From Peltaster fructicola (taxonomy: Eukaryota; Ascomycota; Dothideomycetes), in contig CP051141.1 of NCBI GenBank assembly GCA_001592805.2, positions 1,488,001-1,552,000 on the forward strand: 64,000 nucleotides of DNA. The letters are read 5' to 3'. Numbering within the stretch: the first letter of the stretch is position 1; each line of letters begins with the position of its first letter. The translations under genes and the position numbers were made by a program. This document shows positions 1-10,918 of this stretch, piece by piece. The notes beneath the pieces were generated by a model, which was given only the letters and a program-made list of their open reading frames with translations, did no database searches and had not been told where the DNA came from.

Positions 1-936
1 ACGTTGGTCACCAGTCTTACCGAATGCTGTCGTAAGAAAGGAGATGACCTGAATGGTCTTTCCAAGACCCATATCATCGCCCAGTATGACACCTCTTTGA
101 TACACGAATGCTTCGTGAAGAAACTCTGCGCCTTGAATCTGGTAATCTCGAAGCCATTGTGCAATAGGTGCTGGTATCGTACCAGCAGACTTCGTAAGCT
201 CAACATCTCGGTAGGCTGTCACTGGCTTGATATGTGTGAATTGTGGTCGCTCTTCTTGTCTGTCGAGCCGCTCGTCGCCTGAGAAGTAAATCTCGTCGTA
301 GTCTGGAGCTATGCGAAGTCCTAGTGCTTTGAGCCGTTCACAACGTTTGTCGAAGTCTGCTCGTCGATTTGCGAGGTACGCTGGCACAGTCTCGATAGTC
401 GACTCGATCTCATCAAACTCATCAGAGTCCAAGATAGCGTCACTGTCGATGTCGACTGGCGATCTTCGTTTGCGTGCTTTCTTTGCTTTGCGGTCTATCG
501 CGGGCTGCTTAGCAGCACGCCTTTTAGATGGCCGTGCTGTGGTTTCGGCGGAAGGCCTGGACCGGCATGCAGAATCGTGTCGATCAGACTGTGTATCGGA
601 CCCTATCTCGATGACTTGTTGATCTGTGCGTATTGGCTGCTTGCCGTGTGCCGTCTTTCGTGCGGTACTAGGAAGAGCATTATCATTCAGGTCGTCAGTG
701 TCGACTTCAGAGCTGTCGTTAGCCTGCATCATGAGGCGTGCAGCTTGATGCGCCAGGCTTGAGTCGCGAGACCGCGGAATCAACGAGCTGAACTGACATA
801 TTGCATTGATCTCGGTTTTCTTCGCTCGACGCAGCAAGTGTGAGCAGTGAATCGTGATATATTGCCTTCGGGTTGCACAAGAGTGCGCGCCACACTTTAC
901 GCGAACGACGCGTGATGTCATCGGGATCGACAACAT
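1..936 (-). CDS. SNF2-family DNA helicase, ERCC6L2-like (partial, N-terminal part only)
   Basis: The gene runs off the left edge, so only the N-terminal region and the first helicase motifs are present. The minus frame reads RDYQIQGAEFLHEAF followed by Walker A/motif I GVILGDDMGLGKTIQVISFL. The DDMGLGKT form, rather than DEMGLGKT, is what I recall for ERCC6L2/Rad26-like Snf2 ATPases, which act in DNA repair in the nucleus. Upstream of the helicase core lies a basic and acidic disordered stretch. The helicase frame has Met codons at 732 and 936. From about 830 to 940 a second frame beginning at Met 940 looks more protein-like, so the true start is unsettled: either a one-base frame change near 800-830 or an unseen intron. 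The family call is fairly secure; the ortholog and start are less so. Confidence 0.78.
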   Translation of the reverse strand, partial: MLSIPMTSRVVRVKCGAHSCATRRQYITIHCSHLLRRAKKTEINAICQFSSLIPRSRDSSLAHQAARLMMQANDSSEVDTDDLNDNALPSTARKTAHGKQPIRTDQQVIEIGSDTQSDRHDSACRSRPSAETTARPSKRRAAKQPAIDRKAKKARKRRSPVDIDSDAILDSDEFDEIESTIETVPAYLANRRADFDKRCERLKALGLRIAPDYDEIYFSGDERLDRQEERPQFTHIKPVTAYRDVELTKSAGTIPAPIAQWLRDYQIQGAEFLHEAFVYQRGVILGDDMGLGKTIQVISFLTTAFGKTGDQR

Positions 937-967
937 ACATTTTTGACGTGCAGTAGCAGGCAAGCAC

Positions 968-1317
968 ACCTCCTCCTCAATATAGCTACACATAGCTGCA
1001 CACCGCAGTCATTGCACCCCTTACGCTCGTGTCCGGGCCCAGGTAAGTCAGGATCATCACGCATAGCATCATGTGTACGACCAGATGTGCTCTCGCGCGA
1101 ATGGAATGGAAGGACGCATGGTACCAGGATACACAAGCTTGAGGAAGAGTGCAGAACCATGAGCTCTTGCCAGGACAAATGAGACAGCCACCTTCCTTGC
1201 TTGCTCGACACCTGATCTGTCTCCAGGACAAGTATAAATTCTTTCACCTCTTTTCCCTCGATATCTCAAAATCCTCACTCCTGTACATCTACTAGAAACC
1301 ACCGATCCATAGCAAAC
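968..1317. other. Intergenic region between divergent genes
   Basis: This holds the upstream regions of the minus-strand helicase and the plus-strand secreted protein. Apart from the TATA-like box at 1233-1238 I see nothing gene-like. The small ORFs here on both strands are not supported. Confidence 0.5.
1233..1238 (+). promoter_or_regulatory. TATA-like box upstream of the secreted protein gene
   Basis: The sequence tataaa sits about 80 bases before the ATG at 1318 and is followed by a C/T-rich stretch typical of fungal 5' leaders. It is placed as expected for a core promoter of a regulated secreted-protein gene. The assignment rests only on sequence and spacing. Confidence 0.45.
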
Positions 1318-1967
1318 ATGCTTGCAACAGCCATTCTCTCGCTCCTCGCCATCTCTGCGGGAGTAATCGCTCAAAGCTCCACCATACCCGCTGCTACGCC
1401 AACTCCTAGCATCTACGCCAACAACTCGCGAGAGTTCTACATTCGCACAGAGCTCAAGGTGAAAGATCCAGCAAAAGCCCGCTTCGACGACCTCTGGCTG
1501 TACTCATATCATACCGGAGCTGGCCTAAGCGATGTCACCTTTGCGAAGAACAAGACCCAATATGCTGCGAAGGGATGGATCAACTACACAACCCCTGACA
1601 ACGGACAGCTCACCTTCGCCCTGGGCAGTAGCTTTCCGTGGACAATGTCAGCTGAGTTCAACTCATACAGACTGTGGAACCCTCTGCACATCAACGTTGG
1701 TCTCAGCCAAAGCTTCGGTTACTACATCAATGACACTGGCCTAACATGGAACACTGATTACCACTCTGGCCTAAACACTTCCCACTCAAGCTTCGGTGGT
1801 TGGTTGGGTGTGTATCTCCTGAGTCATTATATCAGTGCTAATATGTGTCAGTCTGCGACTGGTGGTACGCCAACTCTCCTCAACTCTTCTGGCGGGAGCG
1901 CTACTTGAACAGCACGGATGAGCTGTGCAACTGCGCTGATGTTTACTTGTGCCCAGAATACATCTGA
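1318..1967 (+). CDS. Small secreted protein, DUF7907-like
   Basis: Two exons, 1318-1807 and 1852-1967, give 201 residues. The intron is 44 nt (gtgtat...tgtcag, with gctaat near its end). Without splicing the frame would end at 1908. Splicing restores the family-like tail CDWWYANSPQLFWR and a final CADVYLCPEYI. Residues 1-19 form a signal peptide (MLATAILSLLAISAGVIAQ), so the product is probably secreted. The mature part has FYIRTELKV, FDDLWLYSYHTGAGL, several NxS/T sites and paired Cys near the end. This layout matches small secreted proteins common in Dothideomycetes that I recall as DUF7907. Function is unknown; an apoplastic or wall-associated role is only a guess. Confidence 0.82.
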
Positions 1968-2107
1968 AGCTGCTCCGGAGCGATGTGGCTAAATCTTGGT
2001 ATCTGAGGTACTCTTCTGCTGCGACAGTCGATGGTCTATCCTTGTAGCACCTGAGCGGCATGTACAATCGTACAATTGACGTATGACATTGTGGCTGTAT
2101 GGTTGTT

Positions 2108-3586
2108 TCATGTGTCTGCTATCGCAGCCTCATGTTTCGCAGGGGTCTCGGCCTTTGCTAGTGTTTCCGTGACGATTGCTTTCGATGGCGATTCTAACGC
2201 CGCGAGCTTGAGACGCATTTCCTCAGCTTCTCTTTCAAGTTGCGCTTGCTTCTGAGCTGCTTCTCTATCGATCTCTGCTTCGCGATATGACTTCTCCAGA
2301 CGTTCCAGCTCATCGTCGACTTCAGCTTCGTCTATAGGGTTGTGACTGTCTTCGTTCAGAGCCTGGCCGATCTCGTCCGTAGTCATAGCCTGCTCCTTGA
2401 GTGCATCCATCACTTCATGAACTTTCTCTGCGCCTCCTGTCTTCTCATTGAGTGATTTTAGTGTCCTTCCAGCTGCCTCCATCACACGAACGATCTCGAC
2501 CTGGTCAGCGGCTTGTTCGATCTTGACAAAGACTTCCTCAAGTTGTTGGAGGGTGCTAGTTCTTTGCTCCAGTGTATTCTGTGCCAGCTTTTTCGATCGC
2601 AGGGCGCTCTTTGCTGCTTGGTTGTTCTTCGCTGAGACGGCCTTACGTGCAGTCTGGTCTGCCTCTGCTACTCGTGTCTGCAAGCCGTTGACTTGTCGCT
2701 GCAGGGTTCTGATCAGAGCTCTCAACGACGCTATGTCGATATCCTCTTGCGTGATAGGGCCTGCTGTGGTCTCTGAGCCGAATCGTAATTTGATCGTCTG
2801 ACTCGCAGCATCATATGTGATGATTTGACGGTCCCGACTCAAGTACGTTGCGAGTATCTTCCAGTCGTCTTGACTGATCTGCTTCGTAAGCGCATCGACA
2901 CCTGCGAGCTCGTCGATAAAGTTGTCCTTGGTGAATACGCTGGTGGCACTCGACGAGACTAACGCATCGACCGCTGCTGTGACCGCAGTTGCCGACTCCT
3001 GTCTCTGTTAGCGAACACTCGCAATAACATCACGTCCACTCGCCTCAAGTAATGGTACCACAACAAGTTCTACACGCTCCAGAACGTCACCCGACTGCCT
3101 TGTCCCGCCAAAACCAATCTTACTCAATCCCCAGCTGACCACTTGCCATGGCGTGGGAATGCTGCTCTTGCTATGTATGCTTGTCTTAGCTTTCAGAAAG
3201 TCTTGCTTTGGCAGCAGAACATTCCGAGAGATGCCGTAGTCCACTACAGCTCCGAGTGCAAGCGGTCGCCCATATCTATTCGAGGCTAATGATCGTGACA
3301 GTCCTTCACCAGTGCGGATTATGTACCGATCTTGTGTTCCAGGTGTGTCTGAGACAAGACACTGATCTCGAGCTGCGCCCTCAAACACCTTCAGCCATAC
3401 TTTGCAATTCGCCTCATAGCCCTCCGGATTGCTAGTTCGTTGTGATCTGAAGTCAGAATAGAGTGACGCTGTTCGAGCTGGACTGCCATCGTCAGTCCAT
3501 AATCGTAGTGCTGACTGATATCCCCACCTGGCAAAAGCCGAATCGTAGCTTTGAAGGTCTGTGGACACCATCGTAACTAGATGCAT
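2108..3586 (-). CDS. CHM7: Charged multivesicular body protein 7 (Chm7/CHMP7-like, Snf7 family)
   Basis: The N-terminal exon (3586 down to about 3059) encodes a winged-helix-like region beginning with two Met candidates (3586 and 3571). The second exon encodes a charged coiled coil of Snf7 type with LRALIRTLQRQV and LEEVFVKIEQAADQ. CHMP7/Chm7 is an ESCRT-III protein that works at the inner nuclear membrane in nuclear-envelope sealing and pore surveillance. A TAA at 3008-3010 lies in a CTAACAG acceptor, so an intron of about 54-60 nt must be removed. The acceptor ends at 3005 or 2999 and the best donor is at 3058 (GTACCA), giving about 474 residues. The donor is the weakest part of the model. 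The gene is divergent from the RhoGDI gene, 234 bases apart. Confidence 0.8.
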
Positions 3587-3820
3587 CCACTGCTATTCAG
3601 CTCCTACACATGCTGCATTACTGGCAGATGGCCGCGGTTGTTGGAATGTTTATCAACTACGTAGTCAAGATCAAAGCTCAACCCCACATGAACCCTGGTG
3701 GTTGTCAGGGCGGCGCCTGCAGGTGGGGGTGTGTTAGCACAACGGCTCACAATCCATTGTGTAATATTGACTCTCCCCTGTCCAGACTACCAGCAGCACA
3801 GCTCATGCGACAGTATCAAG

Positions 3821-4567
3821 ATGTCTGGCGCAGGTGAACACCATGATCTCGAGGTCGAGCAGGTAAGCAAACACGCCCAACCATAAGACAGCCAAGTGAC
3901 AACTGCTAGACCGAAGGCTTCAAAGTGTCTGCATCTAAGACGCTAGACGAGTACCACCAACTAGACCAGGGCGATGAATCAATGCGGAAGTGGAAAGAGT
4001 CGTTGGGTCTTCCAAGCGGCGATACGATAGACGATGGCACACCACGAAAGGTTGTCTTGCTGTCCCTGGGGTTGGAGATCGAAGGACGACCAGACATAAT
4101 CATTGACTTGACAACACCTGGAGCACTCGAGGCGTTGAAGACACAACCCTTCATAATCAAGGAGGGTGCCACATTCCGGATGAAAGTGCGGTTCAGGGTG
4201 CAGAAGCAGATCTTGAGTGGTCTCAAGTACGTCCAGAGCGTGAAGAGAGGTCTGATCAGGTCGAAGATGCAAGAGATGATTGTGAGTAGGAAGATATACT
4301 GGACGACTCGAGGGTTCTGATAATCAGCAGGGATCGTACGCGCCCAACACAACCAACAAGCCTGAGTATGAGAAGAAATGTACGTTGACAAGGAGTAAAC
4401 GGAAAGATGTACTGACAAGATCAGTTGAGCCAGAGACCGCCCCATCGGGTATGCTCGCTCGAGCTGGCTATGAGGCTGTGTCTAAGTTTGTGGACGACGA
4501 CAACGAAACACACCTGCAATTCGACTGGAGCTTCAGAATTGAGAAGGATTGGGTATCTAAGAAGTAA
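3821..4567 (+). CDS. RDI1: Rho GDP-dissociation inhibitor
   Basis: Four exons (3821-3862, 3910-4281, 4331-4379, 4425-4567) give 201 residues. All three introns are 45-49 nt, with gta/gtg donors and ag acceptors, and every junction keeps frame. The product has the RhoGDI hallmarks: an N-terminal acidic arm with YHQLDQGDESMRKWKESLGL, then the beta-sandwich with FRVQKQILSGLKYVQ, GSYAPNTTNKPEYEKKF, PSGMLARAGYEAVSKFVDD and a C-terminal FDWSFRIEKDW. RhoGDI extracts prenylated Rho/Cdc42 GTPases from membranes and keeps them inactive in the cytosol. Length and motifs are as expected for a complete gene. Confidence 0.95.
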
Positions 4568-4768
4568 ACCTGGAGCTGAGATCGACCATAATGCAAGACA
4601 GGCTGCGCATTCGAGCATGACCACGAAGCACGAACCCAGCAGGATCCCATGCACTGTCCTCGGAGACCAGAACGACCGTTATGAGCGGCAAGACTGCCAC
4701 GAAAAGCTAGTTAGATTGCAATGATGAGCACGCTTAAACGCTGCAATGAAAGATGGTGTCCGAGACTG

Positions 4769-6188
4769 TCAGATATCGATATCACGTCCTTTGGCGTTCC
4801 GCAAGCCATGGAGGTCGCTGCGGGATGTTAGTATGAGACAGAGAATCGATGACCGCACTCACTGATACTGCCGCACAAGAGTGCCCTCCCCACCATGTTC
4901 CAGATCGATGGAGTAGACAAAGAAGTCGCCCTCGTTTGTGGCGACCATAATCGAGGGTGACTGATTGCCCATGGCGACTACACTCTTCTGCGATGCACCA
5001 CTTGGACCGCGAGGGACTCGCACCCATGCAAAGTCGCGCTGTGGCTCCCAGATCTCCGTTACTGACGATGGCAAATAGCCTGCTGCGCGAGATACCAGAG
5101 TATTGCTCACGTTTTGTGATGTTCGCCGCACCATCGACATGAAATTGCTCGAGCGCACAGTCTTACTCGAGTTCTCCTCCTCTTCGTCCGGCATGATGCT
5201 GTCGCTTGGGTCGTCTGATGTCGAAGGACTCACGCTGCCTTGCCGTGGTGGTGGTGGTGACGACGCCGCTGCCGACGATGCTTTTGGCTTCACTGTCTGA
5301 CCAGGAGGTGCAAGCCTGAAGATATGCACCGTCTCAGTCGCCGAGGAGACGCACAGCAATGTCGACGCAGCATTGAAGCTCATGCTGAGTATTCGTGACG
5401 GCATGCTGCCTCTTCTGAACTGGTATAGCTTCTTGCCATCAGGTATCGAGAATATCCTTATCACCGTGCCTTTCTCTGATGCTGTTGCCAGCAATCTTCC
5501 GTCATTGCTCAATGCTAAACATGATACTGCTGTCTGGTGCGCAGTTACCACGGTCATCTCCTCCATCTTGTTGAGGTCGTATATCAACACATCTCCACTG
5601 ATGTTTTCTTTCGATACTGCTTTCGGGACGTGAGAAGCTTGTGCTTGCGAGCCTGGAGCGCTCTTCTGATAGTGTGGAAGGACGAGATAGTTGTTCTCGG
5701 AGCTAGGCGATATGGCACAAATGCCTGTGGGATTCATCGGTGTCAACTGGGAGTGCAACATTCGCATGTTGCTAATGTCGTACGCGAATACTGTATCTTC
5801 TAGCGCCACGATGAGTCGTTTCCTGTTCATCTTGACCGCAACGATCATCCCATGGAAGGAGAGCTCGCATATTGTTGAGCTTCTCTACCATTGCCATCAG
5901 TAGTGTTCCAGCCGTATTGGTTTCGGGCATACCTTAGTGTTGACTATCCTCAGTAGACGAGGTGTGACCACTGTCGCAACCAACGACGTTGAGAAGAGTT
6001 GTTCAGCTATTGACACATCCTCGTCAAGACTCTGAGACACTAGCTCGAATGGATCAGTGCTATAGATACGAAGTCCTCGCGTCGTGGCTAGTGTTGTTAG
6101 CAGACATGCTGTATGGTAGAGCTGTTCTCCGACCTGCTACCAGCTGTGAGTGGTCCTGATTGAAGGACACCCAGTTCAAGGCAGCCAT
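4769..6188 (-). CDS. ATG18: Autophagy-related protein 18 (PROPPIN, WIPI family)
   Basis: Four exons on the minus strand (6188-6134, 6087-5933, 5884-4863, 4817-4769) give 426 residues, and all phases agree. The start MAALNWVSFNQDHSQL and the segments LRIVNTKRSSTICELSF and DISNMRMLHSQ are typical of Atg18. The phosphoinositide-binding FRRG motif is present in YQFRRGSMPSRILSMSFN. Atg18 is a seven-bladed beta-propeller that binds PI3P and PI(3,5)P2 and acts in autophagosome formation and vacuole membrane recycling. A low-complexity Ser/Pro/acidic loop interrupts blade 6, as in relatives. The last exon adds only 16 residues. The gene is divergent from TYW4. Confidence 0.95.
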
Positions 6189-6558
6189 GTTCTCTGTGAT
6201 GTCTAGGATGGCTGTATCACCGAAGGGATCCTATCTCCAGTCTTCCAGCATGTCTCGACACACGCCAACGCTGCTAGCCTCGTAGGTGTGATGGTGCGAA
6301 GACCGCGCGGTTAACAAAAGGATTGTTACGAGAGTGGTTCCGTTGTGATCTCTGGGCTTGTGACTGATACTGATCTGCAGTCCTGGAAGCTAATTTGATG
6401 GACGCCATAGGGCTGAAGAACCTGAGGCATCCAGAGATCAACATCTAATTGTGCGCTGGTCATGTACAATTTCAGATCACGCCTCACTCATCGCTGCTGC
6501 TGCAGCGACTGGATGAACATTACTACACGTCTGTAATAACAATCGCGAAGCTCTCACG
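6189..6558. promoter_or_regulatory. Bidirectional intergenic region between ATG18 and TYW4
   Basis: This 370-base region separates the start codons of two divergent genes and should hold both promoters. I see no coding signal and no clear TATA box. The call rests only on gene orientation. Confidence 0.4.
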
Positions 6559-9500
6559 ATGTCGATTCCTCGGCCTCGAGAGGAAGGCTCATTCGCAGTT
6601 GGCAGTGCCAGACGAACGAAGCTTCAAGCCGAACTCGACCGGGAGACTACAGATGACTTGATACAGCAGACCAATAACTCGAGCATTGTATCCAAGCGCA
6701 GCGTCGAGAAGCTGTACTACGATGGCCTTTCGTACTTTCGTCCTTTTGTTGGCAAGTTCAAGCGACGAAGCCCTCTGATCAATAGAGGCTATTGGCTTAG
6801 GATGTGGGCAATCGAAGCAACTGTCTTGCGATTTCTCGAGGAGTCCACAACACGGCGTAAGGTCGTCATCAACCTGGGATGTGGCTAGTGAGTGCACAGG
6901 ACTGGCTGGTATTGCATCCACTCATCTGTGTAGCGATCCTCTTCCTTGGTGGTTTCACGGCGAATACAGTGCTCTCTGCAAGGATGTTAAGTTCCTTGAC
7001 GTTGACTATCCGGCGTTGATGCAGAAGAAGGCTGAAATGATCAAGCGTACGACAGAGCTTACAGATCTGCTACCAGGTCTGGCTTTCACAGCGGCTGACC
7101 AGGGCGTGCTGTGTGACAGTACAGGTTATGCCGCCATTGGTTGTGATCTTCGAGAGCTCGAAGCTCTGCATGGACTACTCGAGCAGCAGGGTATCACTTC
7201 CAGCAGCGCGTCTATCCTCTTCGTCGCCGAGGTGTCTATTGCATATATGGATCGACCAGGGTCACAAGCGGTCATACAGTTTGGTTGTGGCTTTGCAGAC
7301 GCTCGTTTCTGTCTGCTTGAGCAGCATCTACCGGATGGTAAGGATCATCCATTCGCGCAGACCATGTTGAATCATTTTGACAAGCTACGGACCCATTTGC
7401 ATGCCATAGGTACCATGTCAGAAATGAAGAGCCGCTTCGTCGAGGCAGGGTGGCCCGAAGGTAATGTTGACATCCGCTCGCTATGGCAGCTATGGTCAGA
7501 TTCAACATTCTTGCCAGTCGAGAAGAAAAAGGCGCTTGATAAGGTCGAGCCTTTCGATGAGTGGGAAGAGTTTGCCCTTTTTTGCTCCCACTACTTTCTT
7601 TTGGTTGCCCACACGACTCTTCAGTGTCCGAAGCGCAGGGCAGAGTCATACCCAAGTCATTTGTGTACAGGAGAAGGTATAGTATGTGAGAAGATAGAGT
7701 CAGCGCCTTGCATCAGACGCTTTGCTACCCTGATGGCGGCAGACGGATCACCAACCGATGGCGATACAGACGACTGGCAGCATATTGCTCGAGGAGTTAC
7801 CGGTGGTCTTGGCCAGCAAGAAAGACTTGCCGACACGGCAACTTACGTGGTTGGCAAGGGAGACGATGACAAGATCCCTGGTCCGCCGTTACCTCATGGT
7901 CTGATGTGCCACACCACGACCGAGATAGGAGGCGGGTTCACTCTCCAGGTTGGAGGTCGAACATCGCCGGACAAGGCTTACGCAGACTGCTGGCTACGTG
8001 AGCACGGAACATGGCGCAAGATCGAATCTCTTCCTCAGGGACGCTATCGACATTGCGCTGTACCACTCCACAACGGACAAGGAGTGCTTGTTTTTGGTGG
8101 TAGATCAGGCAGCGCTGGTCCTCCTCTCTCCAGCTTCCTCCAATGGACACCACAAGCCGGCTGGAACGATCTGCCAACACAGGTAAAGCTGGAGGGCAAG
8201 ACAAATGTGTCGCTTGCACGCTTCGGGGCAACAATGATTCGCACATCTTCTCACGGTGGTGACGGTCTCATATTCGGTGGCCTGGACGATAGCTACAACA
8301 TTTGCCAAGATATCTGGCGTTGGACGTACGACGGAAACCAGAACGTTATCTCTCTCGAGCCATGTGCATTCGACATGACGCAAGATCACACTGATCTCGT
8401 ATGTCGATTCGGTGCGCAGACATTCATGTGGAATTCAGGCTCTAACGGCGAAGTCATGATTGTTGGAGGCATTGGAAGCATTGGTCTTATACCTCAAGAT
8501 TTTGAGTTCTACAACCTGGACACGCATCGAGCACATCCATTGAAAGGACATCGACCACTTCTTATCGGTACAAGTATGGACTCACAAAGACGACATCGTT
8601 CGGGTGTGAGTCTCTCCTTCGGGGGAGGTGCTACATGCTTCTCTTTTGGTACATACTGGAACAAAACAGTGATGGCCTTTCATCCAGAGCATGTCGAGTA
8701 TCAACCAGCTCCTTGGCGGCTCTGCACAGGTCACAAATCGACACAATTCGTTGCTAGGCCAGCAGAGCTGAACGAGACGAAGAGTTCAACCCCAGCAGCC
8801 ACCACCGCCGTGAAGGTTATTCAGCTTCAGAGCCCCGAGCACTTCCAAGAGCTACTTCTCGAAGATAAGCCAGTCATACTTCGTGGATGTGATATCGGGC
8901 CCTGCGCCTCGGACTGGACACCGCAATATCTGAAGTCTGTCCTTGGCAGCCGCGAGGTCGTCGTGCACGCAGCAAGCACTCCTAAGATGGACTTTCAGAC
9001 GAAGAACTTTCGATATGAAGTTCGCAACTTCGGCGACTTCATCGACTCTATCCTCAACGGCGAGCTGCTGTACATGCGCACATTGTCATCACATGCACCG
9101 ACCGAGAAAGCAGCTTCGCTCGCCGAAGACTTCCCACAGATTGTTACAGACTTTGTGCTACCGCCTGAGTTAGCATATGTGGCTGAGAATGCTCATAGCA
9201 CACCTTTGCGTATCTCGAGCAAGACCATCATGTGGCTACATTACGATGTGATGGCCAATGTGCTTTGTCAGATTCGTGGCCAGAAGACACTCGTACTGTA
9301 CCCACCTTCGGATGTTGCCTGTTTGCAGCTCGAAGACGGAATGTCCAGCACATCGCTCGATGTATTCGGTTCGGACCCAGGTCCACTCGCGCGCTGTCAC
9401 CGCTACGAGGCCGAGCTAGCACCTGGAGACATCCTCTTCATACCGTCTCTTTGGCTTCACGCCGCTGCGCCGACGGACGATCTGAGCATCGCCGTGAACG

Positions 9501-9868
9501 TCTTCTTTCGCCATCTCAAAGAAGGCTACGCCGCCGGCAAAGATATCTATGCCAATCGCGATCTTGCTGCATATGACAGAGGCAGGAGGGACATCGCCAA
9601 GATAGCGAACACGCTCACTGGTGTGTCTAGTGAAGTCAGATTTCATTATATCTCACTGCTCTGCCGCGAGCTGGCTCCCAACAACGACCACAAAGCGCCA
9701 CAGATCATGTATGGTACCCGAGAAGAATGGCAGGTATATCAGAAAGCAAGGAGGGATACTACAAGAATCCTAAAGTCCTTTTCGAAACTCCCGAAGAAAG
9801 AGAGAGGATTCTACCTTACGAGGCTAGTATTGCTGCTGCGTCTGACGTGTACGGAACCGGAGGTATGA
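6559..9868 (+). CDS. PPM2: tRNA wybutosine-synthesizing protein 4 (Ppm2/TYW4)
   Basis: Two exons (6559-6887, 6934-9868) give 1087 residues. The 46-nt intron splits the SAM-binding motif, and splicing restores NLGCGYDPLPWWF. Domains in order are a leucine carboxyl methyltransferase-like domain (about 1-330), Kelch repeats (about 350-720, with VLVFGGRSG, LIFGGLDD and VMIVGGIG) and a JmjC domain (about 745-960). The JmjC domain has iron-ligand LHYD near 9238-9249 and a distal His in PSLWLHAA. TYW4 methylates and methoxycarbonylates the wybutosine precursor at G37 of tRNA-Phe in the cytoplasm, which maintains reading frame. The C-terminus is odd: the usual tail module (9545-9676) is followed by a second diverged copy (9704-9835). 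Confidence 0.95.
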
Positions 9869-10918
9869 AACTGAGCGCTCCCAGCGAAGGGGATCGCACA
9901 TTGACTTTCGATCGGTGTCGCTGCTTACGAACGACTGGCGCGGGCGCGCGCTACTATCGTAAGCTGCCGGGCCGGTAGAACGTGGTTCAGCTTGATATGA
10001 GACGACACCCATGCAATTGCAATGCAATACCTTGGACGAGTCGTCCTTGTACGGCGACTAAGGCGAGGTTGAAGCTTGTGGCGCATATCAGCACTCATGT
10101 CTGAACTTCTGTGCTGTTTGCTGTTGTAATCGTTCAGCTTTCACACAAAACATGCTCAGCGTCGCGGACGCAAGGATCATCGACGATTCTGGCACTATGC
10201 CGGCCAGCTGGTGCAGCTTGGCCAATGGTAGCGTGACCACCCTGGCTCTCGCGCGACAACGATGCATGCAGTAAAGGCAGGACCACAGTGGTGGCTGTCC
10301 AAGCATGCCTCGAATCTCTCGATGCCATTTTACACTGCTGCTGGAGATTGATTGTTCCACAACCGCACGGCAGAGCGATAAGCGACTGAATGATGCTGCC
10401 GGTTTTTCGGAGCCGTCGCCGGCTTGTTCTTCGCGCGAGACAGTGGTAGAGGAATGACTGCGGCCCTGGCCAGAACGTTAGATAGCGAAGCGCCCAGAAT
10501 TGAGCACTGCGAGGAAGAAAGATGTTGGAGTGTTTTGGCTTAGCGAGACACAAGGAAAAATGGCTGCACATGCAGCTTGCGTTGCGCTCGATGGCGGGGC
10601 ACGCCTTCCAAGTCGAGAGTGAGAACGCATCCTTCTCCACCACATCTCATATGCTTCTGAACTTCATTCATACACTCGCACATTTGAGATTCCTCTGTAT
10701 CCACGATTCCATTCTCTTCGCTGTGTTTTTACTGGGTCTCATATGAAACACGCGTCGTCATGTAAACAATCACCTCAGTGCCACGATTGAAACACATTCC
10801 TCAACAACCCCTCAGAGATATTGTAATAACGAACGATTGATAACGACTGGCTGCCGGAGAACATTGGCGGACACACTTGCTTGTTAGTCTAAAGTCACAT
10901 ACCGGAGCCTGAAGTGTA
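9869..10918. other. Intergenic region, no gene recognised
   Basis: About 1 kb lies between TYW4 and PPS1. It contains overlapping ORFs on both strands (the longest at 10134-10643, minus), but their predicted residues look random and Cys/Arg-rich with no domain. I see no tRNA or repeat. The distal part probably carries the PPS1 promoter. Confidence 0.4.

Noticed and set aside
4-622. Plus-strand ORFs at the left edge
   Set aside because: They are antisense to the SNF2 helicase frame, which carries recognisable motifs; the plus ORFs do not.
10134-10643. A 169-residue minus ORF in the gap after TYW4
   Set aside because: Composition is irregular, Cys/Arg-rich, with no domain, signal peptide or splice context.
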